From: Paenibacillus_AR mesotrionivorans
GTDB taxonomy: Bacteria > Bacillota > Bacilli > Paenibacillales > NBRC-103111
Direction: 5' to 3'
DNA length: 64,000 bases
NCBI RefSeq assembly: GCF_046098205.1
Contig: NZ_JBJURJ010000006.1
Location: forward strand, 62,001-126,000
A program made the position numbers and the translations under genes. Within the stretch, counting starts at the first letter, position 1, and the number at the start of each line of letters is the position of its first letter. A model generated the notes under the pieces. That model worked only from the letters and a program-made list of their open reading frames with translations. It had not been told where the DNA came from and did not search any database. Of this stretch, positions 34,857 to 44,496 are shown one piece after another.

Positions 34857-35816
34857 TTATTGGCCAATCTCTGCTTTCTTCTGATCCACTTTGTCCTGGA
34901 AGGCATTCTTAAGCTCGTTCACGGAGGAGGTGTCATACCCATTCTGATTCAGCTGCGACTCATACGTATTCACCCGGGAATTAAATTGGCTCTCCACCTC
35001 GGAATAATACGCCCGGGCCTTCGCTTCAATAGCCGCCTTCTCCTCTGCCGTTTCGGCCGCAGCATAGTCCGTCTTGTAGCTATCCATAGTAGACTGGGCT
35101 TTGCGCTCCATCGCTTCTAGGTCCAATACAACCTGGAAGAAGAGAGTGCTTTGGCTAGGTTTGGAGACACCTCCTCCGCCTCCAGTCCCTCCGGCAGGTG
35201 CAGGCGTTGCCGATGGAGTCGGCGTTGGAGAGGGTGATGTCGATGGTTTGGGGGAAGCTTCAACAATAGCAGCTTTTACCGTATAGGTAGCAGGATCCCA
35301 CTCAATCTTACGTCCCACGGACTCAGAGACGAACTTCAATGGAACATAGACACTTCCTTCAATAATCATACCTGGAAGATCGTCAGAAGGCTGCTTGGAT
35401 GTACCATCAAAAACATACTTCACGTTCTCAAAATAAACAGCAAGAGAAGTTGGATGCAAAGCACTCAGATCAGGGCTGCCATTCAGCTTCTCGGTCTTGC
35501 GGTTCATTTTATACTCATCAATGGTGACCTGCTCCGCCTTACCGGGTTTGCGGATGGTAACCGTATAGGTATCCGGGTTCCACTCCACGGCCTTATCCAG
35601 GGCATAAGCCACAAACCGAAGCGGCACATAGGTTGATCCCTGATAGATAAACCCACGTTGATCGGAAGGCGGCGCCAGATAGCTGCCATCGAATTCAAAT
35701 TGCACAGGAGCGTAATAGGCTTCAATAGTTGTCGATACCTGCTCGGCTTTCACTGTGTTGAAGCTTGGCATGGCAATTGCTACGGCCAAACCCAGTAATG
35801 CAATAGTCTTTTTCAT
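34857..35816 (-). CDS. secreted 'stalk' domain protein (copper amine oxidase N-like)
   Basis: A 319-residue exported protein. It has an N-terminal signal peptide (to about residue 24, ending VKA), then two copies of the copper-amine-oxidase N-terminal-like domain (FIYQGSTYVPLRFVAYALDK at about 56-75 and IIEGSVYVPLKFVSESVGRK at about 145-164, each followed by VEWNPDTYTV or IEWDPATYTV). These domains are common in Paenibacillus surface proteins and do not imply oxidase activity. A Pro/Ser/Thr and Gly linker (about 190-225) leads to a helical C-terminus. TAGGAGAG precedes the ATG. It follows the membrane-anchored protein at 35863-36891 by 46 bases. Confidence 0.82.
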   Translation of the reverse strand: MKKTIALLGLAVAIAMPSFNTVKAEQVSTTIEAYYAPVQFEFDGSYLAPPSDQRGFIYQGSTYVPLRFVAYALDKAVEWNPDTYTVTIRKPGKAEQVTIDEYKMNRKTEKLNGSPDLSALHPTSLAVYFENVKYVFDGTSKQPSDDLPGMIIEGSVYVPLKFVSESVGRKIEWDPATYTVKAAIVEASPKPSTSPSPTPTPSATPAPAGGTGGGGGVSKPSQSTLFFQVVLDLEAMERKAQSTMDSYKTDYAAAETAEEKAAIEAKARAYYSEVESQFNSRVNTYESQLNQNGYDTSSVNELKNAFQDKVDQKKAEIGQ

Positions 35817-35862
35817 ATTCTCTCTCCTACTTTACGTTTTTTTACGAGATGATAGATTGAAT

Positions 35863-36891
35863 CTACTTGGACATTATAGACATGAGCGAGTTCAAGGCTT
35901 CACTCTGAGCATTCCGTTTTGCTGTCTCATATTGGCTTTTCCAGTTTTCAATATCTTGTAGCGGCATTTCTTTCTCTTGATAAGATTTCGATGCATCATT
36001 CATCAAATTATTAAACTGACTATCACATTCCTTTTCTGCGGCTTCAATCCTAGGTAAAAACTTGGATTGTAATGATGCGATGGAAACTCCTTCTTTACTG
36101 GCTTGTCCTGCTTTGATCTCTGCCGAAAGCTCTGAAGCAAGTGAGCTAACCTTATTGGTACAGCCGTTCTGCAGTGAATCCAGCTCGCCTTGGTAAGTGG
36201 TGCGGAGTGCGGTCTGTTCTGAACTTAGAGTTTCATTCGGTATTGTTGGTGTTGCTGATGGAGGTGGAGATAAGAATGAATCTTCAGTGGGAGTAACTAC
36301 ACTCGTATTGGGTGAAGCGATTGTTGCAGTTGCTTGAGATTCGTTTTTAGCTTCTAATTCTTTCCTGATCCGAGTTTGCTCCGCCTCATCATATACACCT
36401 ACGAGTTCAATAGGATATTCGGGGTCCAAAATAACTAATTTCTTCCCATAGTCATAGGTAATGGCCCGTAAAGCTTTTATTTCTTCCGGGGTCAGCTTCT
36501 TGAGTAGCAGATCGCGGATTTTTTGTTTTTCATCATTAGAAAGTTTATCAGTAGACTTACCTGTCAGGTAGTACATTTCCTTCATGCTTAGACCAGACTT
36601 TAGAAGGATAGCTGCTACATCCAGAGCATCTTGTGGGTCGATGCTCTTTGTTGTCAGGGATTCAGCTTTATCGATTGTACTATCCAGAACCCCAGGGATT
36701 TTGGTTGTACCATTATCAGATTGGGCATCTTGTTTACGCTCTTCGATTCTCTTTTCAATACCCTCAAGATCAACCTGATTAATCGCATAGTAGAGGAAAC
36801 CACCGATTCCTATAGCCAGTAATAGAAACAAGGATACCCCCGTTATAACGAGCTTTTCCCATGTTTTCTTCGATTTCCAGTGAAACTTCAT
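35863..36891 (-). CDS. membrane-anchored protein with helical tail, function unknown
   Basis: A 342-residue protein with an N-terminal basic stretch and one membrane helix (about 16-36), the rest outside. Residues 45-170 are mostly helical (KLSNDEKQKIRDLLLKKL), a Ser/Thr/Pro stretch (about 190-225) follows, and the last 110 residues form helices with two Cys (NGCTNKV, EKECDSQ) that could form a disulphide. The overall design (anchor or signal, Pro-rich linker, helical tail) parallels its downstream neighbour. No family recognised. A promoter sits just upstream, giving a very short leader. Confidence 0.75.
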   Translation of the reverse strand: MKFHWKSKKTWEKLVITGVSLFLLLAIGIGGFLYYAINQVDLEGIEKRIEERKQDAQSDNGTTKIPGVLDSTIDKAESLTTKSIDPQDALDVAAILLKSGLSMKEMYYLTGKSTDKLSNDEKQKIRDLLLKKLTPEEIKALRAITYDYGKKLVILDPEYPIELVGVYDEAEQTRIRKELEAKNESQATATIASPNTSVVTPTEDSFLSPPPSATPTIPNETLSSEQTALRTTYQGELDSLQNGCTNKVSSLASELSAEIKAGQASKEGVSIASLQSKFLPRIEAAEKECDSQFNNLMNDASKSYQEKEMPLQDIENWKSQYETAKRNAQSEALNSLMSIMSK

Positions 36892-36911
36892 GAGAAAACC
36901 TACTTTCCTTT

Positions 36912-36940
36912 ATTATACGATGATTATTTGTGTCTAGTAA
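36912..36940 (-). promoter_or_regulatory. sigma-A promoter for 35863-36891
   Basis: TTACTA (36935-36940), 17 bp, TATAAT (36912-36917) on the minus strand. Transcription would begin about 14 bases before the ATG at 36891. It probably serves both 35863-36891 and 34857-35816. Confidence 0.65.
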
Positions 36941-37067
36941 CTTTGCAGAAAAGTGATATATTCCGTCTTAACAGATAGTACACATAGAGAGGGTCATAAA
37001 CGCCTTCCTAAATCATGCATTTCCAATTGCTACATCCCTCATAAACTTTTGATTTGAGTCTGTATTT

Positions 37068-37949
37068 TTATTTCCTTCTTTCTCCAAAACGCTTGTGATA
37101 ATAATCTGTATAGGCCTCAAGAAATGTTTTAAACATAACTTTTTTCTGTAGAACTTTTTTTATATATTTAAGAATGTAATATACTCTTGCATAAGTTTTT
37201 CTTTTGGAATATCTTTCAGCAAGAATATAACTATTTCGCATCATATAATAATTTTGCAAATCGCTCCCGTTTCCTGTTGACGCACTAATCTTATGATATA
37301 TGCGTGATTTTCCAACAAACAATATTTTTAGACCAAAATTCAAAACTCTTAAACAATAATCAGTATCCTCACAATATAAAAAGTAATCTTCATTCAATAA
37401 GCCCACGTTTTCTACAGTACCCCTTGGAACCAACCACAAACATCCTGTTGCAAAACTAACCCATGAATTTTGATGATATATCTCACTATCAAAATCCATA
37501 TACCCGCAATGCTTAGTTGCAATATTTCTAAAGTCTATCTTACCACCTGCGAACCACAATCTATCTCTATTATCATAAAAATTTATTCTTCCACAGACAA
37601 TTCCAGCGTCAACATTCATAATACTAGCTTCTACCAAAATACTCAAAAAATCTTTTTCTACAATAGTATCATTATTGAGTAACAGATAATAATCGGGATT
37701 ATATTCTTTAGAATGTTTTATTCCGATATTATTTCCACCTGAGAACCCCAGATTTTGGCCTCCTGCAATATATAACGAATTACTTTTAATAAACAATAGC
37801 TCTGAATCATCAGGTTGCACTGTTGAGCCATTGTCAACTACAATAATTCGATAGTTATCGTAACTAATCTTCTTTAGACTTTTTATACACTCAACAGTGT
37901 CGTGAAACCCATTATAATTTACTAACACAATACACACTAATGGAGACAA
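37068..37949 (-). CDS. GT2 glycosyltransferase
   Basis: A 293-residue transferase with VCIVLVNYNGFHDTVECIKS, IVVDNGST, NLGFSGGNNIGIKH, LLLNNDTIVEKDFL and LYCEDTDYCLRVLNFGL, close to bacterial rhamnosyl- or N-acetylglucosaminyl-transferases of the same GT2 branch. TTG 37949 is preferred, with GAGGTG six bases upstream; GTG 37958 and TTG 37973 are alternatives. It is AT-rich and the last gene of the Wzx/Wzy operon. The 118 bases after it, up to 36950, hold no clear terminator. Confidence 0.85.
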   Translation of the reverse strand: MSPLVCIVLVNYNGFHDTVECIKSLKKISYDNYRIIVVDNGSTVQPDDSELLFIKSNSLYIAGGQNLGFSGGNNIGIKHSKEYNPDYYLLLNNDTIVEKDFLSILVEASIMNVDAGIVCGRINFYDNRDRLWFAGGKIDFRNIATKHCGYMDFDSEIYHQNSWVSFATGCLWLVPRGTVENVGLLNEDYFLYCEDTDYCLRVLNFGLKILFVGKSRIYHKISASTGNGSDLQNYYMMRNSYILAERYSKRKTYARVYYILKYIKKVLQKKVMFKTFLEAYTDYYHKRFGERRK

Positions 37950-38016
37950 AATTTTCACCTCACAAATTATCAACCGTTAAACTAAAACTCAACACCTTCA
38001 CCCTCAATTCTGAAAT

Positions 38017-39486
38017 CTAAATTCCCTTCCTTACTAATTTTTGCTTTACTTTATTTAATGCATTTCCAAATATTTCTGTTACAACTTCATTCTTTGTTGC
38101 TATTTGAAGAACAAAATATACAATCGCAGATAGGCCTACTTTCACTATTATGCGAACAATGATATTGCCCCCCATTGAAGAAAGTAATAATTGAACTACA
38201 ATAATTCCTATACTTCCCGCAATTGTTTTTGTGAAAGTGGCCATTCCGTTTAGGTGGGTAAAATATTTTTTTGAAACAGAATAATATAGAAAAAATACTG
38301 TAGCCTCTGCTAGCAATGTCGTTAGTGCAGCGCCATTCTCCTGAAATAGTGGGATAAATACAAGGTTTAGAAAAAAATTTACACCTGCTCCTATTACTGC
38401 CCCTCTTAATGTAATTTTCTCGCGATTATTTGGAATCAATATACAACTGCTATGTGCTGTTGAAAATAGAGCAAAAAATAATGAAATACTTAAAATAATC
38501 ATTGAAATATTTGCACTTGCATATTCTTTACCTGCAATAAATTCTATTATATCTGCACTCATGAATGCCATTCCCGTCATACAAGGAATTACAAATGTCA
38601 TTAACATATTAAAACTTTTAGACAAGAAACGATTTATGCTTTCTACATCATTATTATTCGCTAGGATTACTGCGCGAGTTTGTAATACAGATGAAACAGC
38701 TAATAAACAATACTTCACCATATTATATACTTTTGTTGATACACTATATATTCCAACATTATAATCAGAACACATGAATCCTAACAAAGCTATGTCTGTC
38801 TGATTATAAATCATTATTGAGAGATATGCCGAAAACAGCATAACAATTGGTAAAAAGTGTTTTTTCCAATTTACACTAAATACAATTCTTAAATCACAAT
38901 ATTTTTTGCTATAGAAAAATGATATTAAACTCGAACCACCTGCTGATAAAACAGTAATAAAAGCATATATATACACATCTGATGCAGTCTTAACAAATAA
39001 AAACATTGCTACAATAGACAAGATATTCACAACGACACTCATCATAGTACGAAATGCATAATCTTCGTATATTACAAATATCCAGCTCATTCCAATCATC
39101 GTCAATGGAATGGTGATACTGAATATAATAATAAGACTTGTATATGCTTCTAATACACCTAATGAAAATGCTGATGTATATAGTATTATTAAAGCTGCAG
39201 CAGAAGAAATAAGGCTAATCGAAAGCATTTCACTCATGAATTTACTTATTTCAGCTCTGTTCTCACGTACTCTAGCGCCTTCTCTTGCCGCATATGTTGG
39301 TATACCTAGCATTGCAATGATGGCAAAAATCTCAACAAAATTTTTGGCAAAATTGTAATTCCCTAATAAATCAACTCCAAATATCCTTGATATATAAGGA
39401 AATGTTATCAAAGGAAAAACGACACTTAGAATAGACTGCAGCAAACTAAAGACAGCATTCATTTTAATTGACTTCTTCGCTGCCAT
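38017..39486 (-). CDS. wzx: Wzx-type lipid-linked repeat-unit flippase
   Basis: A 489-residue protein with about 12-14 membrane helices of the MOP superfamily, PST family (polysaccharide exporters). The N-terminus VFPLITFPYISRIFGVDLLGNYNFAKNF is typical of these flippases (motif around residues 25-45). ATG 39486 has GGAGG five bases upstream; a TTG-started longer frame to 39528 is less likely. It would turn the undecaprenyl-linked repeat unit outward for the Wzy polymerase encoded next to it. Confidence 0.92.
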   Translation of the reverse strand: MAAKKSIKMNAVFSLLQSILSVVFPLITFPYISRIFGVDLLGNYNFAKNFVEIFAIIAMLGIPTYAAREGARVRENRAEISKFMSEMLSISLISSAAALIILYTSAFSLGVLEAYTSLIIIFSITIPLTMIGMSWIFVIYEDYAFRTMMSVVVNILSIVAMFLFVKTASDVYIYAFITVLSAGGSSLISFFYSKKYCDLRIVFSVNWKKHFLPIVMLFSAYLSIMIYNQTDIALLGFMCSDYNVGIYSVSTKVYNMVKYCLLAVSSVLQTRAVILANNNDVESINRFLSKSFNMLMTFVIPCMTGMAFMSADIIEFIAGKEYASANISMIILSISLFFALFSTAHSSCILIPNNREKITLRGAVIGAGVNFFLNLVFIPLFQENGAALTTLLAEATVFFLYYSVSKKYFTHLNGMATFTKTIAGSIGIIVVQLLLSSMGGNIIVRIIVKVGLSAIVYFVLQIATKNEVVTEIFGNALNKVKQKLVRKGI

Positions 39487-39540
39487 TGCATCCTCCGCTT
39501 TTATTAACTTAATATCTTGTATAACCAACCATAGAATGCA

Positions 39541-40752
39541 CTAGTATCTTTTCTGTTCCTCTGGTTGCAGATTCAAATCCATCAAAAGTAAAAATAAAGC
39601 TATGTTACTCTGTCTCCAAAGATCTGTTATTATCATTGAAAATCCTGTCACAAATACATAAACTACCAGACCCAATTTATATGGCATAATATATCTCTCT
39701 TTCCAAGCTCTTTTAAATAAACGAATAAAAATGAATGCATACATCATTAAGCCAAAAAGACCAAACATCATATAGAAGCTAAAAACCCCAACATCATCGT
39801 AAAAATATACCCCCCATGGGCCACGCATAATATAATTAAGATCATATAAACCATTGGAGGTAGCATTGGGGTTAATAATTCCTAAGCCCACAAATTTATT
39901 ATTTTCGGCCATTTGTATGTAATGAGATATCGCACCTGTTCTTGGTATAATTGAATTATCAGTTCCAGCAATCACTCCTAAAACATTTTTTCCCAAATAA
40001 TCTTGAATAGATGGAATCTGCAATATTACTAGTAAAGTAATTATTCCGGCTACTACAATCAATACTTTTCGACTAAGATTTTTTACGCAGAACACTATCA
40101 TCACAACTATTGCAAGCCCAATACCGAGCATAGTCATTCTAGTCTGAGTAACTAGAACGATATAGATTATTGCAATGCAAAAAAATACGCAATCATTTAA
40201 CGACATTTTTCGATTTATATTTTTTATATTAACAAATCGTCCAAAAACTACAATTATTACAAATGAACAAAACATCATACCGACCGTCATTCTTAACATA
40301 CCATCTCTAGATAAGTAAACTGTGGAATCTAAAAATTTTATTCCCATATAATAGAAAAAAATGGAAAATATAAGTGATCCAAAAATTAGTCTTCCTATTT
40401 TGTTAAATGCTTTATAATACCATATATCATCATTAAATGCTGCAAAATAAATATATAGTAAAATACTATATATATTTGCTATATAGTATGCGGTTTTTAA
40501 AAAATCTTGTTGATATCGATTTAAACTAACCAAGATTTCTATACTTATGTAAAATAAAAAAACAAGAACCTCAGTTTTATAAGTTGCTTTTGATTTCTTC
40601 AATATTCCTATACAAGGAATTATTAATAATGTCACAGCTGCAGCTAATTGTTGACTACTAATTTCCTGGGATCGTAAAAAGAAAAAACTAAATAAAGCAA
40701 TTATGTATATTAGAAATATCATTCGATGATATAAAAATTTTTTATATACCAA
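39541..40752 (-). CDS. wzy: Wzy-type O-antigen/EPS polymerase
   Basis: A multi-pass protein (403 residues from the TTG at 40752; a TTG at 40773 is also possible) with about ten helices and a large outside loop (about 270-330) with conserved-looking GVISHYIQMAENNKFVG-like sequence. Sequence similarity among Wzy proteins is low, so the call rests on topology, the position between Wzx and the transferases, and the ordered loop with TGAISHYIQMAENN. AT-rich like its neighbours. Confidence 0.72.
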   Translation of the reverse strand: MVYKKFLYHRMIFLIYIIALFSFFFLRSQEISSQQLAAAVTLLIIPCIGILKKSKATYKTEVLVFLFYISIEILVSLNRYQQDFLKTAYYIANIYSILLYIYFAAFNDDIWYYKAFNKIGRLIFGSLIFSIFFYYMGIKFLDSTVYLSRDGMLRMTVGMMFCSFVIIVVFGRFVNIKNINRKMSLNDCVFFCIAIIYIVLVTQTRMTMLGIGLAIVVMIVFCVKNLSRKVLIVVAGIITLLVILQIPSIQDYLGKNVLGVIAGTDNSIIPRTGAISHYIQMAENNKFVGLGIINPNATSNGLYDLNYIMRGPWGVYFYDDVGVFSFYMMFGLFGLMMYAFIFIRLFKRAWKERYIMPYKLGLVVYVFVTGFSMIITDLWRQSNIALFLLLMDLNLQPEEQKRY

Positions 40753-40800
40753 CTTACCACACTCCCTCGGCAATTATAAATGAGCCTTCCCCATAATAAA

Positions 40801-40983
40801 TTATATAAAATTAAATACTTTTCTTAACCTCGAAACTATCTTTTTGAACTCCCTGTTGTTACCTCACCCACAAAAATTTCGAGTTTTAATAATAAAGTCT
40901 GCCGAAATAGCCTTGGCTCCGACGATAATACCATTTTGCATTTCCACATTCTCTAGTATTTACGACCAGTTACCATGGTCATT
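40801..40983 (-). pseudogene. decayed hexapeptide-repeat acyltransferase
   Basis: The C-terminal end of a left-handed beta-helix acyltransferase survives in pieces. One frame reads NDHGNWS, then a TAG, then ILENVEMQNGIIVGAKAIS, matching the usual DHxxW and GVxIGA repeats. Another frame continues REFKKIVSRLRKVFNFI, like the NPAKxIxxR end of the family. At least one stop and one frameshift are needed. The N-terminal part is not recognisable; the open frame from 41167 (61 codons) is not obviously related. It probably once O-acetylated the polysaccharide. The 374-bp gap 40774-41147 holds nothing else. Confidence 0.6.
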
Positions 40984-41147
40984 AAAATTGCTTTACACAT
41001 ATAATAAGGTCCAAACTGAGCCTAAACATTGCTCGCATTCGATTAATAATGGAAACAAGCCCAATTATTTTCCAAATTGATAAATGCAATTTGAATTTTT
41101 TGTTAGATCCTATAAATTTCCAATATATTTCCCTACTTAGTTTGCTT

Positions 41148-42320
41148 TCAATGCATTTTTCCTCCATTAATATAATTTTTAATCGCTAAGCTTATAGCTA
41201 ATTGAGCATAAGATGAAGAATAAAACTCTTCAAATATACTCCTTACTTGTGGATTATACCTAAATATCTCTTGCTTTGACGTTACCAGCTTATTGATTAT
41301 ATTTACATATTCATCAGCAACATTAGCTTTATAAAAATACTTATCCCAATATTCAACAGGAATATTTTCGTTATACCCTTCATAGCTTTCATTCGAAGCT
41401 ATAATAATTTTCCCATACGCCATTGACTCAGCAACTTTAACCTTCATCCCTCCACCCTCAAATATAGGGCTTAGAACAACATCAGCTTCTTCATACAACG
41501 TTGAAGGACTTTCAACTCTCCCCAAAACAATTACATTATCAGGGTAGTTATTTTTCTGCAATTGCTCCATACCTCTTCCTGCTATGGTTAACTCCACATC
41601 TGCACCTAATCTTGGCATTACATTTTTTACAAACCAATCAATTCCACGTTTGTTCGGTAAATATGCTCCGCCAAAGAATAGAAGCTTTAATTTTTCATGT
41701 TCTTGAATGTTTTTTGTCTGTTTACTAGGCTTGGGTATATCCATATAGACACTTAGTTCAACCTCAGGCTTCTTCTTATAAAATTTTTCAAAGAGTTCGC
41801 TTTCTCTACGATTAAGTGTAAAATTGATATCACAATATTGTGCAGTCAGCTTCTCATTTTGTATCATAGCTTGGTAAATTGGCTTTTTATATAAACGCGA
41901 CTCTTTTTTCCACGCCGCGGCCAAAGATGCTTTTACATCATGATAAAATGATGCAACTATTATATGTGGAAAACGTTTCTTTATTTTTTTAACTAATTTT
42001 CCAAATATAGAATTGTCTATAAATACAAATTCAATTTTTTCTACTTCTATAATAGAAATAATCCTTCTCATTCCGTGTTCATTTAAATAAGTAGAATAAC
42101 CTAATAAACAACCTAAATACAAGGCAATAGAATTTTTGTAGCCAGTAATAGTGATATGTCCTTCTACAGTTTTCTCTGGAGCGTTTGCTCCTGGTAATGC
42201 AATGACCACGACATCTTTCTGATCAAATATTTCATTTAATGTGTTTAAATGCGCCCTAGCTAAAACCTTTGCTCCGCTATCAACAAAATAATAAAAATCT
42301 GTAATATATAATGTTTTCAT
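41148..42320 (-). CDS. GT4-type glycosyltransferase
   Basis: A 390-residue GT-B enzyme. It begins MKTLYITDFYYFVDSGAKVL, has LLFFGGAYLPNKRGIDWFV (donor-domain start), IAGRGMEQL and VLSPIFEGGGMKVKVAESMA, the last being the GT4 acidic (E-x7-E-like) donor site. It transfers a sugar from a nucleotide donor in the cytoplasm. AAGGTGG precedes the ATG. It directly precedes the decayed acyltransferase. Confidence 0.87.
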   Translation of the reverse strand: MKTLYITDFYYFVDSGAKVLARAHLNTLNEIFDQKDVVVIALPGANAPEKTVEGHITITGYKNSIALYLGCLLGYSTYLNEHGMRRIISIIEVEKIEFVFIDNSIFGKLVKKIKKRFPHIIVASFYHDVKASLAAAWKKESRLYKKPIYQAMIQNEKLTAQYCDINFTLNRRESELFEKFYKKKPEVELSVYMDIPKPSKQTKNIQEHEKLKLLFFGGAYLPNKRGIDWFVKNVMPRLGADVELTIAGRGMEQLQKNNYPDNVIVLGRVESPSTLYEEADVVLSPIFEGGGMKVKVAESMAYGKIIIASNESYEGYNENIPVEYWDKYFYKANVADEYVNIINKLVTSKQEIFRYNPQVRSIFEEFYSSSYAQLAISLAIKNYINGGKMH

Positions 42321-42358
42321 TCTGTTCCACCTTGAGCGTATCAGATACTTAGTTCATG

Positions 42359-43375
42359 TTATGCAGTTAGTATTTTAGTCAGAAAATCTACCTGTTTTTG
42401 TTGCAACAAATCAAGATCATTCACTTTCATTGGTTCTCTAGTGATTTCTTTAATACCAACATTCCCAAATAGTGCTCTTCTAGGGCTATCAGACAACAAA
42501 ACTGCTTTGTTCCCAAAAGACAAGGTGGGGATACATGCATGGACCCGATCAGAATAAACGGTATCTGCGTTTCTATAAATCAATAAATAATCGAGTGGAT
42601 AATCAGAAATAATTGTTCTGCCCTCCTTAACCATTTTGCTGACCTTGGTATATGGAAAAGGTTTATGGTTAGTGAAAATTATATTTTTATTTTCTTCTCT
42701 AAGTTTCTCTACCAGTTTCGCTTTTTTATCGGCATTTTTGGGTTCCTCAATGTTAACAACAAAATAAGAGTCAAATTCAGTTTTGACTCTAGGAATATCA
42801 AGGTGGTTTGCAAAAAAGACGTTATCGATTCCATTATATACAAATTTGCTGTACTTATTATAATGACTAAATGCTATACTGTCCCGTGTTATTATGGCAT
42901 AAGGTTTCAGCTTCTCCAAAAATCTCGATACAAACTCCACCTCATAATCTGTATAAAAATTCCCACTTACCCCAAGGAAAACAAGCTTGCACCCCTGTGA
43001 AACCTTCTTTTCAAGAAGACCCCCATAAATAGTAAAAAAGGGGACGGTTAATACACAACCTGGTATAATTAAATAATCAAGATCCACCATACTTACTGGC
43101 GAAAAAACATCTAATGTTTCAATAGCATTATAAGATTTATCATGCAGCTTATGAGCAAATTTTTGCATCGTATGTGTCCACACCCAATTAACAGCAGGCT
43201 TTTCCTTAAGCATAAAGAATCTTCCCATTGATGCAGCAAAATTTGCACACTGACTGATTTTTACTAATCCGCTTCCCTCTGGCAAAGCTTTCTTTATTGT
43301 TGCTTCGGCTCCTAAATCGATAAATGCATTACCAATATTGTTAAAGTAAACTGAAGTAAATAAGCCAACATTCAT
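42359..43375 (-). CDS. polysaccharide pyruvyl transferase family protein
   Basis: A 338-residue protein of the pyruvyl transferase family (which includes CsaB and EpsO/WcaK-type proteins). It starts MNVGLFTSVYFNNIGNAFID, has GCKLVFLGVSGNFYTDYEVE, IITRDSIAFSHYNKY, FFVVNIEEP-type strands, and ends with DYLLIYRNADTVYSDRVHACIPTLSFGN with the conserved DRxHA. Members add ketal-linked pyruvate from PEP to a sugar of the repeat unit. It would give a negatively charged exopolysaccharide. Role in making the SLH-binding cell-wall polymer is less likely because of its operon. Confidence 0.87.
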   Translation of the reverse strand: MNVGLFTSVYFNNIGNAFIDLGAEATIKKALPEGSGLVKISQCANFAASMGRFFMLKEKPAVNWVWTHTMQKFAHKLHDKSYNAIETLDVFSPVSMVDLDYLIIPGCVLTVPFFTIYGGLLEKKVSQGCKLVFLGVSGNFYTDYEVEFVSRFLEKLKPYAIITRDSIAFSHYNKYSKFVYNGIDNVFFANHLDIPRVKTEFDSYFVVNIEEPKNADKKAKLVEKLREENKNIIFTNHKPFPYTKVSKMVKEGRTIISDYPLDYLLIYRNADTVYSDRVHACIPTLSFGNKAVLLSDSPRRALFGNVGIKEITREPMKVNDLDLLQQKQVDFLTKILTA

Positions 43376-43406
43376 AACTATCCCACCTGTACGAGTTTTT
43401 AAAAAT

Positions 43407-44486
43407 TTATCCTTCTAAGTATATCTTTTTTAATATTGCAGAAGAATCCCTTATATCAAATCCAGCTTCTTGCATTTTAAAAATTCCAATCCTTGCTCTT
43501 TCCTCACGATTATTATTTTTTGCTTTATCGATAATTCGAGTTGCCCAGACAGAAGCTCTTTCATTTAATGACATAAATTCCACTGCATCTGTTATGGCAC
43601 AATCCTTTGTAATGGTATCAGCTAATAAACATGGCAAACCATTAATTTGCCACTCCAGAGCAACTAGAGGGAAACCTTCGAATAGTGAGGGCAACAACAT
43701 CCCATCCATTGCCTGTAAGTAATCAGCAACCCTATCAGTTGTACCTGTGAAAATTACATTTTGCATTATGTCAGTTGCATCAAGCTCCATTCTTTCCTTT
43801 AACGGTCCATCACCGATCATAAATAACTTAGCCGTCGGTTCTTGTTGTAAGATAGCTCTATAGACTTCCAATAAAAATTTATGATTTTTCTGCTCAAAAA
43901 ATCCCCCAACATGCCCAATCGCTAATTCATTTGAAATTCCATACTGATTTCTTACAGCATCTCTGGTCACAGAATTAAAAGCAAAGTTACCTATGTTTCG
44001 TCCATTCGCAAGTACGATGAACGGCTTATTATTAAATAGCCATTTCCCAGCCTCTACACCGCACGCTACTGCCTTTGTATAATTCAAATATAAAATGGGA
44101 CGTAACATTTTATCAGCCATTACCTGATCACAACGGGTATTATGGGAGTGAGCAATTCTGTTATTACAACCCCCTAGCCAACCTGCTAGCATTTCAATGG
44201 CAAGAGTACCGCTATTTCCATGAGCGTGAATAACATTAACATGGTTTTGCCTAAGGAATTTTACCAAACTAAAAAAATAGTTAAAAGTATTTTTTCTCCT
44301 AGAGGGAAAATCAACAATTTTGAATCCTTGCTCCTCAAGTTTCTTCCTTATGCTTGCTTCAACTTTTATAGTACCGGCAATATATATTTCTATGTCTGAT
44401 AATTCCATAAACTGTAGATATGATAAAATTACACTTGTAATACCATCATATATAAGACCTACGGTACTTACTATCATCACCTTCAT
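43407..44486 (-). CDS. GT4-type glycosyltransferase
   Basis: A 359-residue GT-B transferase starting MKVMIVSTVGLIYDGITSV, with HAHGNSGTLAIEMLAGW, GHVGGFFEQKNHKFLLEVYR, LFMIGDGPLKERMELDA and LLPSLFEGFPLVALEWQ (the conserved Glu pair of GT4). It resembles EpsF- and CapM-like enzymes. ATG 44486 has GAGGAG six bases upstream, and a longer frame to 44531 overlaps the preceding gene. It is co-transcribed with the Alg13/Alg14-like pair. Confidence 0.9.
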   Translation of the reverse strand: MKVMIVSTVGLIYDGITSVILSYLQFMELSDIEIYIAGTIKVEASIRKKLEEQGFKIVDFPSRRKNTFNYFFSLVKFLRQNHVNVIHAHGNSGTLAIEMLAGWLGGCNNRIAHSHNTRCDQVMADKMLRPILYLNYTKAVACGVEAGKWLFNNKPFIVLANGRNIGNFAFNSVTRDAVRNQYGISNELAIGHVGGFFEQKNHKFLLEVYRAILQQEPTAKLFMIGDGPLKERMELDATDIMQNVIFTGTTDRVADYLQAMDGMLLPSLFEGFPLVALEWQINGLPCLLADTITKDCAITDAVEFMSLNERASVWATRIIDKAKNNNREERARIGIFKMQEAGFDIRDSSAILKKIYLEG

Positions 44487-44496
44487 GCGTATCTCC

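Noticed and set aside
41040..41167. 61-codon frame MEEKCIESK... as a small gene
   Set aside because: Overlaps the end of the GT4 gene, has no clear family, and leads into the decayed acyltransferase; kept only as a possible part of the pseudogene.
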